DNA of 64,000 bases, from the NCBI GenBank assembly GCA_001910725.1, contig MJGA01000048.1, positions 1 through 64,000 of the forward strand, in the 5' to 3' direction. The DNA comes from Phanerodontia chrysosporium. Lineage: Eukaryota > Basidiomycota > Agaricomycetes > Polyporales > Phanerochaetaceae. The position numbers were made by a program, and so were the translations under genes. The notes under the pieces were generated by a model that had not been told where the DNA came from, did no database searches, and saw nothing but the letters and a program-made list of their open reading frames with translations. This document shows, in pieces, positions 1 to 9,629 of the stretch (position 1 is its first letter; the number at the start of each line of letters is the position of its first letter).

Positions 1-101
1 ATGCACACAATATATCATACTTTCAATCTGGGAATTGTCTCAGGAACAAAGGGATAAAGGTTTGTGAGATGATAAAGGCATGTGGTCAATAAAAGTTCAT
101 A

Positions 102-209
102 GCAACCACCAGGGTATGCAACTCCAAGCGTCCGTGTTACTCCGTAACTTCCCTTGAACTCCGGCATTTTTCATGAGCAGAGTTGGCTCAGAGATTCAGC
201 GCCATGACA
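102..209 (+). repeat. 108-bp dispersed repeat, left copy
   Basis: This stretch recurs at 15179-15286 in the same orientation with scattered substitutions. It begins GCAACCACCAGGGT and ends GAGATTCAGCGCCATGACA. In the right copy it starts exactly at the outer end of a 696-bp LTR; here it lies before the hairpin tandem repeat. No open frame crosses it. Identity unknown. Bases 1-101 show nothing I can name. Confidence 0.8.
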
Positions 210-210
210 G

Positions 211-410
211 CAGTTTATAATTTATGGTTTCATTCTTGAATAATCATTTAATTTTAACTGCAAATGCCCATGGCAAAATCACGAAAAATAATAGTAGTTG
301 CCGTGAATGTTGTTGAACAGTGGCGGCAATTTGTGCCAATTTCTGCGATTCTATTTGGATGAGATATCATTATTAGTTAATGTAAAAAATGACTTAGTTA
401 GCTGCAAGTG
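211..410 (+). repeat. Hairpin-repeat unit interrupted by the gypsy insertion
   Basis: This AT-rich segment aligns with the tandem repeat at about 6336-6884: both open with AGTTTATAATTTATG, then TTTCATTCTTGA, then AATGCCCAT followed by the CGAAAAAT half-palindrome. It is more diverged than the downstream units. The gypsy element is inserted at its right end, at 410/411. Confidence 0.7.
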
Positions 411-761
411 TGTAACCCTGCGGGTCACTCACGGACATTTTCTCATGGACATTTTCTCCTTTTTCTCTCTTTTCTTCTCACTTGCCTTTTTCGTATGAGC
501 GCGCCACCAGGTGGGCGCTCTTCCCCTTTCGGACATTATTCTCGGACATCTCCAGTGCTTCGCGTCGCGCTGCCCAGAGGCCGCGCGCCCTCTACCTTCG
601 TTCCTCACTTCTACCCTCACGGAACGAAGGTATGTATATCCTCTCGCTACCTGTACTACCAGTTCCTGACTTCTACCCTCACGGAACGAAGAATATAATT
701 TGTTCCCGTTCTTTTCTCGTCTGAACTTAGTGTTCTCGTCCGCACGTCGCGGCCGGTTCCA
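411..761 (+). repeat. 5' LTR of gypsy-1 (351 bp)
   Basis: Begins TG and ends CA, and matches 5824-6174 base for base as far as I can read. It contains a pyrimidine-rich stretch after the first 60 bases and two copies of an about 29-bp motif (TTCCTSACTTCTACCCTCAC then GGAACGAAG) at 601-629 and 663-691. Transcription should start inside it, but I cannot place the start site. Confidence 0.95.
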
Positions 762-1179
762 CTTTTTTTTGAACGACGAACAAGAACAACCTTCCAGGAG
801 TCCCGGCAGGACCTACCTCGAAGGATTGACCAAGCAGGACGCCCAGGAGCGTCAGAAGGTCACTTTCAGAACTGGTACCGCGCCCCAAGCTGTCGAACCG
901 ACAGACGCGCAGTACATCTCGTCACCAGAGTTATCTCCCGTTTTCAGCTCTGGACGACGCGGAGTTTACTGAAGTTTTTGGAGGCGATTCCGAACTGTCA
1001 GACCTCACAAGGACCCCTTCCCGGTAGAGGTTGAAAGAGCAGAACGAGAAGTCGGCGACTGTATACCCGGGGCGCACGCGCGTACGTCCCCAAGCCCTTC
1101 TCGTTCCCCTTCCCCTTCCACGACTATCTCGACCTCTTCCGACGAATCATACGTCCTCATCCAACCACATATACCCACT

Positions 1180-4100
1180 ATGAGCAAAGGTCTCGCCGCC
1201 ATTAAGTCCTCGGGACCTAAACATCCGCCCGTCCTCACGGAAGGCACCATCACTCCCGAGATCGTTTCGACCTTTGAGCGTCACTGTCGACACCACTTCA
1301 ACACGAAGAAGGTCGCTCCAGAGGACCAAGTCCCCGCGGCGGTTGCAGGCTGCGAGGACGAGTTAATTCAAGACTGGTACTTCAACGACTCGGCGACTTA
1401 CGACGCTATGAAGTTCCCCGAATTCATGAAGGCTTTCCGCGCCCGTTGGCTTGTGCCGAAATGGGAGCTAGACGTCAGCAGCCGCATCGTTCGCTCTCAC
1501 CAAGGCGTAGACGAGCGTTTCGATGCCTGGGTCGAGTCCCTCCAACGACTCAACCTCCTCCTCGTCGGACACCCCCTCCACTACGACGAAAAGCAACTTC
1601 GCCACCACGCGGAACGTTGGGCCGTTCCGCAGGTTCGCGAATACTGTCAGGAGGACGACGTCCTCGTCATCACCGAATTTGAGAAGTGGAAAGCTCTCGT
1701 CAATGAATACGACAAGAAACGTCGTCGCGAGAAGGCCGAGCGCGAAAGGGAGTTCGAACTCTACCTCAAGCGCAACAAACCGGCCTCGTCCGCTCCCAAA
1801 TCGCACGTGTCTTCGGCCGCGAGACCTTCCACCACGAAGACCTTGCCGAAGCTCACCAACGAGGAGCGCGACTACCTCCGCGCGAACAATGGTTGCTTCA
1901 AATGCCGCCAGTCGAACGTCTCGCACACAGCTGCCAACTGTCCGAACGGTTTCCCCGATCCTGCGAAGTACAAACCGTGCGTCCCCGGAAAACATGCCAG
2001 GAAGAACCCCTCCAAGGTCGTCGCCGCGATCGCCGACGACACTCCTTCGGATGGACAACGCTCTTCATCGCCCATCGCCGTCTGCTCCGCCGTCCTCAGC
2101 TCGGGCAGCGACACCGTCACAACTGATTCCGAGTCAGATGACGGGTACGTCTCTCCTTCGATCACGTCCACCCATCTCTCCTGGTCTGCTATCGTACACA
2201 CCCCCTCCTCTTCCTCCACACCCATCCGAATGCTTATTGACACCGGCTCGCCTATAGTGCTCATACGCGCTGAGCTCGTCGCTCGCCTTGGCCTGCGGGA
2301 ACGCAAACTCCCGCAGCCATATGAGTTCACTGGTGCATTCGGCGTGGAAGGGGGATGTGTCGCAGATAAATGGGTTAAACTACGTATATCGACGAAAGAC
2401 TTTTCTTGGACGTCTCGGACTTGTCGGGCCCTGGTCGTTCCGACCTTGTGTCACCCTGTAATCTTAGGCTTGCCATTCTTCACCTCCAACGACTTGATCA
2501 TCGACCCCGCTCGTCGCGCGATCTCTACGCGAGACTCCCCGAGGAACCTACTACACCGCATTCCTCGCAAGCCGCAACAAGTCAAGCTGCCTAAGCCTTC
2601 CAATCCGCGTCCTCAACCGCCGACGTCGCCGCGTCCACGCAATGATCCGCCCGAGGCTGCACCCTCGATGGAGTCGGTCGTTGCAGCGGTGCGAGAGTTC
2701 GTCGAAGAGGCCGCCGAGCGCGATGCGCTGCAGCGAGCCCACACGTCGTACATGAACCTCTATTCAGATGTTTTCCAGGCCATCCCGCCTGTCCATCGCC
2801 TGCCTAACACGGTGTACCACCGCTTCCCTCTTAAGGAGGCGAACATGGTTATTGTCAAGCGACAATATTCTTGCCCAAAGAAACATCGTGAGGCCTGGAA
2901 GACGTTGCTCCAGGGTCATCTCGATTCTGGACGCATGCGACCGTCGAGCTCTGAGTATGCCTCGCCAGCATTCCTCATCCCGAAGAGTGACCCTACCGCA
3001 TTGCCGCGCTGGGTCAACGACTACCGCAAGCTGAACTCGAACACTGTCCCGGACGCGCACCCACTTCCATCGGTCCAAGAAATTTTGTCCGATGTTGGGA
3101 CCGGACAGTTCTTCGGCAAGCTTGATATGTCGGACAGTTTCTTCCAGACCAAAGTTCACCCTGACGACGTCAAATACACTGCGGTCACCACACCCTTCGG
3201 TCTATACGAATGGACGGTAATGCCACAAGGATGTCGTAATGCGCCCGCCACGCACCAACGCTGTATGTTCGACGCCCTCCGACCCTATATCGGCACTTTC
3301 TGTCACGTATACATCGACGACATCGCCATCTGGTCGGCGACACTGGAAGAGCATCATGCAAACGTCACGAAGGTGTTGGAGGCCCTTCGTGCACATGCGC
3401 TTTACTGCTCGCCCAAGAAAACGTCTTTGTTCACCACCGAGCTCGACTTTCTCGGCCACCACATCTCCCGTCGCGGTATCGAGGCCGACGGTAAGAAGGT
3501 CGAGAAGATCTTACAATGGCCCACGCCCACATCGGCCAGCGATGTCCGCTCGTTCTTGGGCCTTATACGCTACATCGCCAACTTCTTGCCTGCGCTCGCT
3601 ACACATACATCCGTCCTCACCCCTCTCACGACGAAACAAGCCGAGAAATCCTTCCTGTGGATGGACAGCCATCAGGAAGCATTCGACGCGGTGAAGCGCC
3701 TTGTCACTTCTCGAGAGTGCCTCGCGGTAATTGATCACAACAACATGGGCGACAACCGTGTCTTCGTGTGCACCGACGCTAGCGACACTTGCTCTGGGGC
3801 GGTACTCTCGTATGGCGAAACGTTGGAGACGGCGCGACCAGTCGCTTTCGAGTCTCAACAGTTTAAAGGCGCTGAGCTGAATTACCCGGTTCACGAGAAG
3901 GAGCTCTTCTCCATCGTCCGTGCCTTGAAGAAGTGGCGTACCGACCTCATAGGCGTCCCGATCGAGATCTACACTGACCATAAGACACTCGAAAACTTCG
4001 ACGATCAGAAACACCTCTCGCGACGGCAAGCTCGCTGGCAAGAACTCCTGAGCCAGTACGACTACGTCATCAAGTACATCCCTGGTCACTTGAACACACC

Positions 4101-5802
4101 CGCAGACAGCATGTCCCGCAATCCGCTGTTTGTTGCTGCCCTGCGCGCCGCGCGCAAAGCAGCGCGCTCGCTCTCCCACCGTCCTCGCGTGCAGGCGAAT
4201 CGGACGGTGGTGGCAGCCACTTCGGGCACATTGCGCATCGCCACCGACCCCTCCTGGCTAACCAAGATTAGCGATGGATATGAAGAAGACGAGTGGACGA
4301 AGAAGTTGGCGGGGGCGATGTGGGATACCGCCGCGCGAGACGCTGCGGGGGAGGAGGGCGAGGACCTCACAGCGCTACAGGCGCTGCGAAAAGGCCTACT
4401 CGATGGGCGGGAGAAGCACGGGATCGTGGTGCGCAGCGGACTCCTTTACGTTGGCCAACGATTGTGTGTCCCTCGCGTTACTGACCTTCGCGAGGCGCTT
4501 TTCCGCCTCGCACACGACAGTCTCGGCCACTTCGGGGGTGAGAAATCGTACGCAGCCCTGCAACCCTCCTACTATTGGCCTCGCATGCGCGCCGAACTCG
4601 AAACGATGTACGTCCCTTCTTGCGAAGACTGTCAGCGCAACAAGAGTCCTACGCGCAAACCACCGGGACCGTTACACCCTTTGCCTATCCCCGACGGCCG
4701 CTGCGACTCCGTCGCCATCGACTTCATTGGCCCGCTGCCCGAGGACGATGACTGCGACTGTATCGTGACCATGACCGATCGCCTCGGATCTGACTTCCGC
4801 GCCGTCGCATGTTGCCAAGATATCTCCGCAGAGGAGTTCGCCGCGCTGTTCTTCGAACACTGGTATTGCGAAAACGGGCTCCCCCTCGACATCGTCTCCG
4901 ACCGCGATAAGTTATTCATCTCGCGATTTTGGCGCGCTCTACATCGCCTCACCGGTGTCAAAATCAAGATGTCCACCTCTTACCATCCGCAGACCGACGG
5001 CGCGTCCGAGCGCACCAATAAGACGGTAATCCAGGCCTTGCGTTTCCACATCCAACGTAACCAGCGCGGGTGGGCGCGGGCCTTGCCTCTGGTCCGGTTT
5101 AATTATATGAACACGGTCAACGCGTCCACCGGATTCACCCCGTTTCAGTTGCGTCTCGGCCGCAGCCCCCGTGTCCTCCCTCCCGTCACTCGGCTGCCTC
5201 CCACTCAACCGGACGACCTCGACGTTGACGCACTGCTGCGGCGCATCGAAACGGATGTCATGGAAGCTCAAGACAACCTCCGCCTTGCTAAAGAGCATCA
5301 GGCTGTCCAGGTGGACAAGCATCGCGGTCCAGAACATGTCTACAAAGTTGGCGACCTAGCGCTCCTGTCCACTTTCTATAGACGACGCGACTACATGCAA
5401 CGTGGCGACAACCGGGTCGCTAAGTTCATGTGTCGTTTCGACGGTCCTTACAAAGTTCTCCAGGCGTGGCCCGACACTTCTGTGTATACTCTCGACCTTC
5501 CTGCGCACCTAAACATCTTCCCCACATTCCACGCGTCTCTCCTCCAGCCATTCCGCCCCAACGACGCCGACATGTTCCCTTCTCGCGCACACCCCGAGCC
5601 AGGACCCGTCATAACCGGCGACGGCGAGCAAGAGTTTTTCGTCGATCACATCCTCGACCGTCGCCGCCGAGGACGTGGCTGGCAGTACCTCGTCCGCTGG
5701 CGCGGCTGGGGCCCGCAGCATGACCAATGGTTGCCCGGCGCCGAGGTCGCTGACCTCGAAGCCCTCGACGCCTACCTAGCGGCTAATCCCCTCCCGGAGT
5801 AA
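1180..5802 (+). CDS. Gag-Pol polyprotein of gypsy-1, single frame, 1540 aa
   Basis: One ATG-started frame encodes all retroelement functions. Gag occupies roughly residues 1-300, with a zinc knuckle from Cys239 (CFKCRQSNVSHTAANC, spacing CX2CX6HX4C, wider than the usual CX2CX4HX4C). The aspartic protease motif DTGS is at residue 354. Reverse transcriptase has YIDD at 711-714. RNase H begins near TDAS at about 865. Integrase has the HHCC zinc region from about residue 1112 and catalytic D1181, D1241 and E1277, the last two separated by 35 residues as in the D,D35E family. A chromodomain (about 1485-1535) contains YLVRWRGW and WLPGAEV. No stop or frameshift separates gag from pol, so the polyprotein is presumably cut by its own protease. 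Domain calls are direct motif readings; activity is inferred. Confidence 0.96.
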   Translation: MSKGLAAIKSSGPKHPPVLTEGTITPEIVSTFERHCRHHFNTKKVAPEDQVPAAVAGCEDELIQDWYFNDSATYDAMKFPEFMKAFRARWLVPKWELDVSSRIVRSHQGVDERFDAWVESLQRLNLLLVGHPLHYDEKQLRHHAERWAVPQVREYCQEDDVLVITEFEKWKALVNEYDKKRRREKAEREREFELYLKRNKPASSAPKSHVSSAARPSTTKTLPKLTNEERDYLRANNGCFKCRQSNVSHTAANCPNGFPDPAKYKPCVPGKHARKNPSKVVAAIADDTPSDGQRSSSPIAVCSAVLSSGSDTVTTDSESDDGYVSPSITSTHLSWSAIVHTPSSSSTPIRMLIDTGSPIVLIRAELVARLGLRERKLPQPYEFTGAFGVEGGCVADKWVKLRISTKDFSWTSRTCRALVVPTLCHPVILGLPFFTSNDLIIDPARRAISTRDSPRNLLHRIPRKPQQVKLPKPSNPRPQPPTSPRPRNDPPEAAPSMESVVAAVREFVEEAAERDALQRAHTSYMNLYSDVFQAIPPVHRLPNTVYHRFPLKEANMVIVKRQYSCPKKHREAWKTLLQGHLDSGRMRPSSSEYASPAFLIPKSDPTALPRWVNDYRKLNSNTVPDAHPLPSVQEILSDVGTGQFFGKLDMSDSFFQTKVHPDDVKYTAVTTPFGLYEWTVMPQGCRNAPATHQRCMFDALRPYIGTFCHVYIDDIAIWSATLEEHHANVTKVLEALRAHALYCSPKKTSLFTTELDFLGHHISRRGIEADGKKVEKILQWPTPTSASDVRSFLGLIRYIANFLPALATHTSVLTPLTTKQAEKSFLWMDSHQEAFDAVKRLVTSRECLAVIDHNNMGDNRVFVCTDASDTCSGAVLSYGETLETARPVAFESQQFKGAELNYPVHEKELFSIVRALKKWRTDLIGVPIEIYTDHKTLENFDDQKHLSRRQARWQELLSQYDYVIKYIPGHLNTPADSMSRNPLFVAALRAARKAARSLSHRPRVQANRTVVAATSGTLRIATDPSWLTKISDGYEEDEWTKKLAGAMWDTAARDAAGEEGEDLTALQALRKGLLDGREKHGIVVRSGLLYVGQRLCVPRVTDLREALFRLAHDSLGHFGGEKSYAALQPSYYWPRMRAELETMYVPSCEDCQRNKSPTRKPPGPLHPLPIPDGRCDSVAIDFIGPLPEDDDCDCIVTMTDRLGSDFRAVACCQDISAEEFAALFFEHWYCENGLPLDIVSDRDKLFISRFWRALHRLTGVKIKMSTSYHPQTDGASERTNKTVIQALRFHIQRNQRGWARALPLVRFNYMNTVNASTGFTPFQLRLGRSPRVLPPVTRLPPTQPDDLDVDALLRRIETDVMEAQDNLRLAKEHQAVQVDKHRGPEHVYKVGDLALLSTFYRRRDYMQRGDNRVAKFMCRFDGPYKVLQAWPDTSVYTLDLPAHLNIFPTFHASLLQPFRPNDADMFPSRAHPEPGPVITGDGEQEFFVDHILDRRRRGRGWQYLVRWRGWGPQHDQWLPGAEVADLEALDAYLAANPLPE

Positions 5803-5811
5803 ATTCTTCAT

Positions 5812-5823
5812 GGTGGGGAGGAG
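5812..5823 (+). other. Polypurine tract of gypsy-1
   Basis: GGTGGGGAGGAG lies directly before the TG of the 3' LTR, the expected place for plus-strand DNA priming. It sits nine bases after the Gag-Pol stop. Confidence 0.85.
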
Positions 5824-6174
5824 TGTAACCCTGCGGGTCACTCACGGACATTTTCTCATGGACATTTTCTCCTTTTTCTCTCTTTTCTTCTCACTTGCCT
5901 TTTTCGTATGAGCGCGCCACCAGGTGGGCGCTCTTCCCCTTTCGGACATTATTCTCGGACATCTCCAGTGCTTCGCGTCGCGCTGCCCAGAGGCCGCGCG
6001 CCCTCTACCTTCGTTCCTCACTTCTACCCTCACGGAACGAAGGTATGTATATCCTCTCGCTACCTGTACTACCAGTTCCTGACTTCTACCCTCACGGAAC
6101 GAAGAATATAATTTGTTCCCGTTCTTTTCTCGTCTGAACTTAGTGTTCTCGTCCGCACGTCGCGGCCGGTTCCA
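5824..6174 (+). repeat. 3' LTR of gypsy-1 (351 bp)
   Basis: Same length and, by eye, same sequence as 411-761. It is followed immediately by the second AAGTG target-site copy. Confidence 0.95.
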
Positions 6175-6335
6175 AAGTGCCTTGAAACAGTTGCAACTGA
6201 CCCATATCAATATGACCCTTTATCTGTGTCAGCCTGCTATGCATGTTACAGAACACCTGCAGCTGACCCATGTCAATATGGGCTCATCATCATAAAAAAT
6301 TAGCATCTCAAAAAGTAATAAAACACTGTACTTGT

Positions 6336-6884
6336 AGTTTATAATTTATGATTTCATTCTTGAGTAACTATTTAATCCTGACTGCGAATGCCCATCGGAA
6401 AATCGCGAAAAATGGTAGGTATCGCCGCAAGTGTCACGAAACAGTCGCGGCGATATATGCCAATTTTTGCGATTTTATCTGGATGAGATTTGATTATTAT
6501 TTAATTTAGAAAATGGCTCAGGCTGCTGAAGTGCCCATGAAGAAATCGCGAAAAATGGTAGGCATTGCCGCGAATGTCACGACACAGTCGCGGCGATATA
6601 TGCCTATTTTTGCGATTTTATATGGATGCGATATGATCACTATTTAATTTAATAATGGGTCAGGCTGCTGCAAATGCCCATGGAAAAATCGCGAAAAATG
6701 GTAGGCATCGCCGCGAGTGTCACAAAACACTCGCGGCGATATATGCCTATTTTTGCGATTTTATTTGGATGCGATATGATTATTATTTAATTTAAAAAAT
6801 GGCTCAGACTGCTGCAAATGCCCATGATCGCGAAAAAAGGTAGGCATCGCCGCGACTGTCACGAAACAATCGCGGCTGACCCAT
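6336..6884 (+). repeat. Tandem repeat, about 143-bp units, each with a long hairpin
   Basis: Four units follow one another; the anchor AATCGCGAAAAAT begins at 6401, 6544, 6687 and about 6826 (spacing 143, 143, 139). In each unit AAAATCGCGAAAAATGGTAG and the following CGCCGCGA arm pair with a downstream TCGCGGCGATATAT then TTTTTGCGATTTT arm across a short GTCACRAAAC loop, giving an imperfect palindrome of about 75 bp. A related short hairpin (CGCCGCAAGTG, CATTCGCGGCG) lies at about 6919-6946. Bases 6180-6335 between gypsy-1 and this array carry short palindromic TGACCCATRTCAATATGRSC motifs. No coding potential seen. Confidence 0.85.
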
Positions 6885-6985
6885 GTGTATATGGGACCAT
6901 GACCATTCACATCAGTTCGCCGCAAGTGTGTCAAAACATTCGCGGCGCATAGGCTGTCTCAGCACCACTTCAGATACTTCACCTT

Positions 6986-7070
6986 CAACCCTAGTTAAAC
7001 CCACCTTAACCCTCTAATAACTATGAACCTGTACTTAGCCCCATCCTGAACCCAACATGTACCCTAAACC
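6986..7070 (+). repeat. Degenerate telomere-like C-strand tract
   Basis: The stretch contains AACCCTAG, TTAAACCCACC, TTAACCCTCTAA and, at 7061-7070, ACCCTAAACC. These resemble decayed CCCTAAA/CCCTAA units. It lies at the broken end of the gypsy-2 5' half. Origin as telomeric DNA is an inference. Confidence 0.45.
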
Positions 7071-7112
7071 GACAGCAAGAATCTAGGCATAATGCGGCGT
7101 CACTCCGGCCCC

Positions 7113-8360
7113 TTAAGCAAAACCCCCGAGCTGCTTCTGTATCAGAGCCAGCTGATCACGGAGGGCGGCGATCGCGGCGCTCTGGTCATCAGACGAGCTG
7201 CCGGAAGACGAGGAGACAGGAGACGAGGAGTCCTGCGAGGTTTCCGAAGACGAGGCGCGGACGGCGGCGGTAGCGGGGGCGGTTCTCGGCTTGCCCTCGA
7301 GGCGGGCGCGGCAGACGCGAGACCAGTGACCCTTCCTGCCACAGTGGTTGCAGACCGAGTCGCGGTGAACGGGGTCCGTGGACTTGTGGGACTTTGAGCC
7401 GCAGACCTTGCAGCGATCCTTCATGACGGCGTCGAACTGGCGCTTGAGATCCGTGCCAGTGAGACCCTTAAACAACTCGTCGATGTTCGAGGCATCGATG
7501 TCCATCGCGCTCGGGTCGCGGAAGGCGCGCGTCGACGAGCTAGCCGGAGTTGAGGACGCCTTTCCCTGTTGCGCCAGGAGATCTTGCGAGAGCTTGTCCT
7601 TCGACCGATCGACAGCGAAACCTGCATTCTTGAGCTCGTCGTATGTTTCAGGGCCTTTGCCGGTGCTGGGGTTGACCATATACGAGATCCGCTCGAGGTA
7701 GTCCTTGTTGAACTTCGTCTGTAGCCGGGCTGCCAGGTCCTCCGAGGTGAGCTTCGTGCGACCAGCGAGGGATTGGAACTCCGCAAAGAATTCTGCGAAC
7801 CAACGGTTGCCCTGCGTGCACGCCTGCAACTTGCTGAGGGCCTCGGCTTTCTCGTCGACGGGTTCGAACCGGTTCTTGAAAGCCTCCCAGAATTGGGCGC
7901 GAGAACCTCCGAATAACTGAGTGCCGTCTGCTGCCTGCTCGATGTACTGCCGTGCCCATTCAGCAGCTTCGTCCTGCATAAAGGAGAGGGCGCCAACGAT
8001 CCACTTCTGGCCGTCTACCATAATCTGTCCGGTGTTGGGGTCGCGTTCAAGATTTCCCTTGACATCGCGCTTGCCGAATTTCTCCGGCTGTCCGTCGGCG
8101 TAGATGCGGTAGGCGGCGCGGAAGAGACGGGCCGTATCGGAACCTTTCCCTTTGAACGGGGTGGGCTTCTCGACGAAGGGGAGCTCCTTGTTCGCGTTGA
8201 CCGTTGCATTGACCGTTGTCCGATTGGCGCCAATAGTCTGGGCCAGAGTGTTAACCGTGTTTGTGAGCTGTGTCATTGCCTGGGCCATTTGCAGGAGGGC
8301 AGCAGAGATGGGGTCGGGGGGAGCCGGGCCGGGAGGCGCTCCACCGGGAGTGCTCGACAT
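7113..8360 (-). CDS. Gag protein of gypsy-2 (415 aa)
   Basis: ATG-started frame. The N-terminus is Pro/Ala-rich with a predicted helix (LLQMAQAMTQLTNTVNTLAQ). The middle has capsid-like sequence with Trp-rich motifs (AQFWEAFKNRFEPVDEK, NRWFAEFFAEFQSLAGRTKL). Near residue 350 there is a canonical CX2CX4HX4C zinc knuckle, CNHCGRKGHWSRVC, preceded by a second Cys/His group (CKVCGSKSHK). The tail is Ser-rich with a short C-terminal helix (ALRDQLALIQKQL). Such proteins form the retroelement particle and bind its RNA. The frame is intact, but the downstream pol is gone, so this copy cannot move by itself. Confidence 0.88.
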   Translation of the reverse strand: MSSTPGGAPPGPAPPDPISAALLQMAQAMTQLTNTVNTLAQTIGANRTTVNATVNANKELPFVEKPTPFKGKGSDTARLFRAAYRIYADGQPEKFGKRDVKGNLERDPNTGQIMVDGQKWIVGALSFMQDEAAEWARQYIEQAADGTQLFGGSRAQFWEAFKNRFEPVDEKAEALSKLQACTQGNRWFAEFFAEFQSLAGRTKLTSEDLAARLQTKFNKDYLERISYMVNPSTGKGPETYDELKNAGFAVDRSKDKLSQDLLAQQGKASSTPASSSTRAFRDPSAMDIDASNIDELFKGLTGTDLKRQFDAVMKDRCKVCGSKSHKSTDPVHRDSVCNHCGRKGHWSRVCRARLEGKPRTAPATAAVRASSSETSQDSSSPVSSSSGSSSDDQSAAIAALRDQLALIQKQLGGFA

Positions 8361-8786
8361 ATTGGGGGGACGGGGAGTGTTTGTCCCTGAGTGAGCACGG
8401 GAGAGGTTAAACGGGGAGGGAGCGGGTTCGTGGTCAGAGAGGGCAGAGCCGAGCGATGTCTCGGGAGACGAGTGGTGGCTGCTGTCCGGGGGACTGTGAT
8501 CGGGAGTATTCGGGGTAGTGGCAGAGGCGCGGGCGAATTCTAGCCGTTGCGCAAAACGGGGGCGCTCGAACTGTGTTTCTCGGTCGCTAGGCGGGACCGG
8601 GAGTAGCGGAGGGGCAGTTTCTCGATAAGGGCAGGGTTGCTGACTGCACTCTCTGACGTCTCGAGACCCGTTATTCTCCTCGACGTGGAGATCAGCGGCA
8701 CCGATGATACCGTTCTCTGTGGTTCGCCCGAAGAGGTGCGGACAATTCGAGCAGTCGAAATCCAGGGCGCCAGAAAATGTATGTAT

Positions 8787-9524
8787 TTAGTCAAAATAAC
8801 CGGCCCGGTACACTATGTCCAGTTCTCCTACGATGCGACGGAAGTTACGCCTTAAACCGACAAACGGAATGTCACCAATTTGAGCGAGTCCGAGCTCGTA
8901 CTGGTGCCACTCCTTAAACGTGGTGGTGGGGGCGAGACGGCTGAGTTCAGCGCGGATCTGCCAGAGGCGTTCGAGCAGCTGGTGGACGCCGCGTGCGCGG
9001 TCGCTGCTGACGAGGTGAAACAAGTCGACTTCTTCGACGGCTTTGAGACGCTTGATGGTTGCGTCGAGCTTGGGCGTGAAGATGCCGATGAGGTCGGTGG
9101 GAGAGTACTTAGGGATGTCGATGCCGACAGGCTTGCGGGCGATGGGCTCGTATGTCGGGGCGGCGCTGAGGCGCTCTGCCAAACTGAGCTTGGAGGAGGA
9201 GGCGGCTACGGCGGCCTGGGCTTCTTGCGCCTCGCGTTGGCGCTGCTCGCGGATGCGGTTGCCTACGCATTGTTCGACTTCACGAGCCTCGTGGACGGCA
9301 GTCCAGTTGATGGAGGGGACGGAGGATGGAGGCGTCGGGAGCGTGGAGACGTACTTGACGACCGCCTTGACTTTGCGGTCCGTCCACTTGACGGGGTTAC
9401 CGGCCTCGCGACGACGTTGGAGGCGGTCGAAGATGCGTTGGGGGATGTGGTCCTTGAGCTGGACGTCTTTCGGCACTGCGAATGCAAGCCTCAGCAATGT
9501 GTACGGAGTGAGCGGGCTGCTCGA
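8787..9524 (-). CDS. Extra open frame between LTR and gag in gypsy-2, no ATG
   Basis: An open frame of about 245 codons lies in the leader between the LTR and gag. It begins after a TAG; the first near-cognate start is TTG and I see no ATG near the N-terminus, so the start is unknown. The product is charged and helical: LKDHIPQRIFDRLQRRREAG, then an Ala/Gln-rich segment (REAQEAQAAVAASSS), then a C-terminal part with LLERLWQIRAELSRL and GLRRNFRRIVGEL. I recognise no family. It could be a 5'-truncated extra ORF, an upstream part of gag once joined by frameshift, or fortuitous. Its length and acidic/basic patterning favour real coding history. Confidence 0.45.
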   Translation of the reverse strand, partial: SSSPLTPYTLLRLAFAVPKDVQLKDHIPQRIFDRLQRRREAGNPVKWTDRKVKAVVKYVSTLPTPPSSVPSINWTAVHEAREVEQCVGNRIREQRQREAQEAQAAVAASSSKLSLAERLSAAPTYEPIARKPVGIDIPKYSPTDLIGIFTPKLDATIKRLKAVEEVDLFHLVSSDRARGVHQLLERLWQIRAELSRLAPTTTFKEWHQYELGLAQIGDIPFVGLRRNFRRIVGELDIVYRAGYFD

Positions 9525-9629
9525 CTACGACGTACTCGCTTTAATAGGTGGGGATAAACTTTTTTAAACGGTGTTGTGGGGGAGCGGTAGGGAAAAAATG
9601 CCTAGGGCACCCAAAAGATCTCGACCTAA

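Larger units (their letters stand above)
411..6174 (+). mobile_element. Intact Ty3/gypsy chromodomain LTR retrotransposon (gypsy-1)
   Basis: The element is 5,764 bp. It starts TGTAACCC and ends GGTTCCA, has two 351-bp LTRs, one uninterrupted Gag-Pol frame, a polypurine tract before the 3' LTR, and a 5-bp target-site duplication AAGTG at 406-410 and 6175-6179. The LTRs show no difference by eye and the frame is open, so insertion is probably recent and the copy possibly still active. The chromodomain after the integrase places it among chromoviruses. I found no convincing tRNA primer-binding site just after the left LTR. Confidence 0.95.

Noticed and set aside
1468..2058. Long minus-strand open frame inside the gypsy-1 gag region
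   Set aside because: It is antisense to a frame with clear retroelement motifs; high-GC codon use creates long shadow frames and its protein has no recognisable feature.
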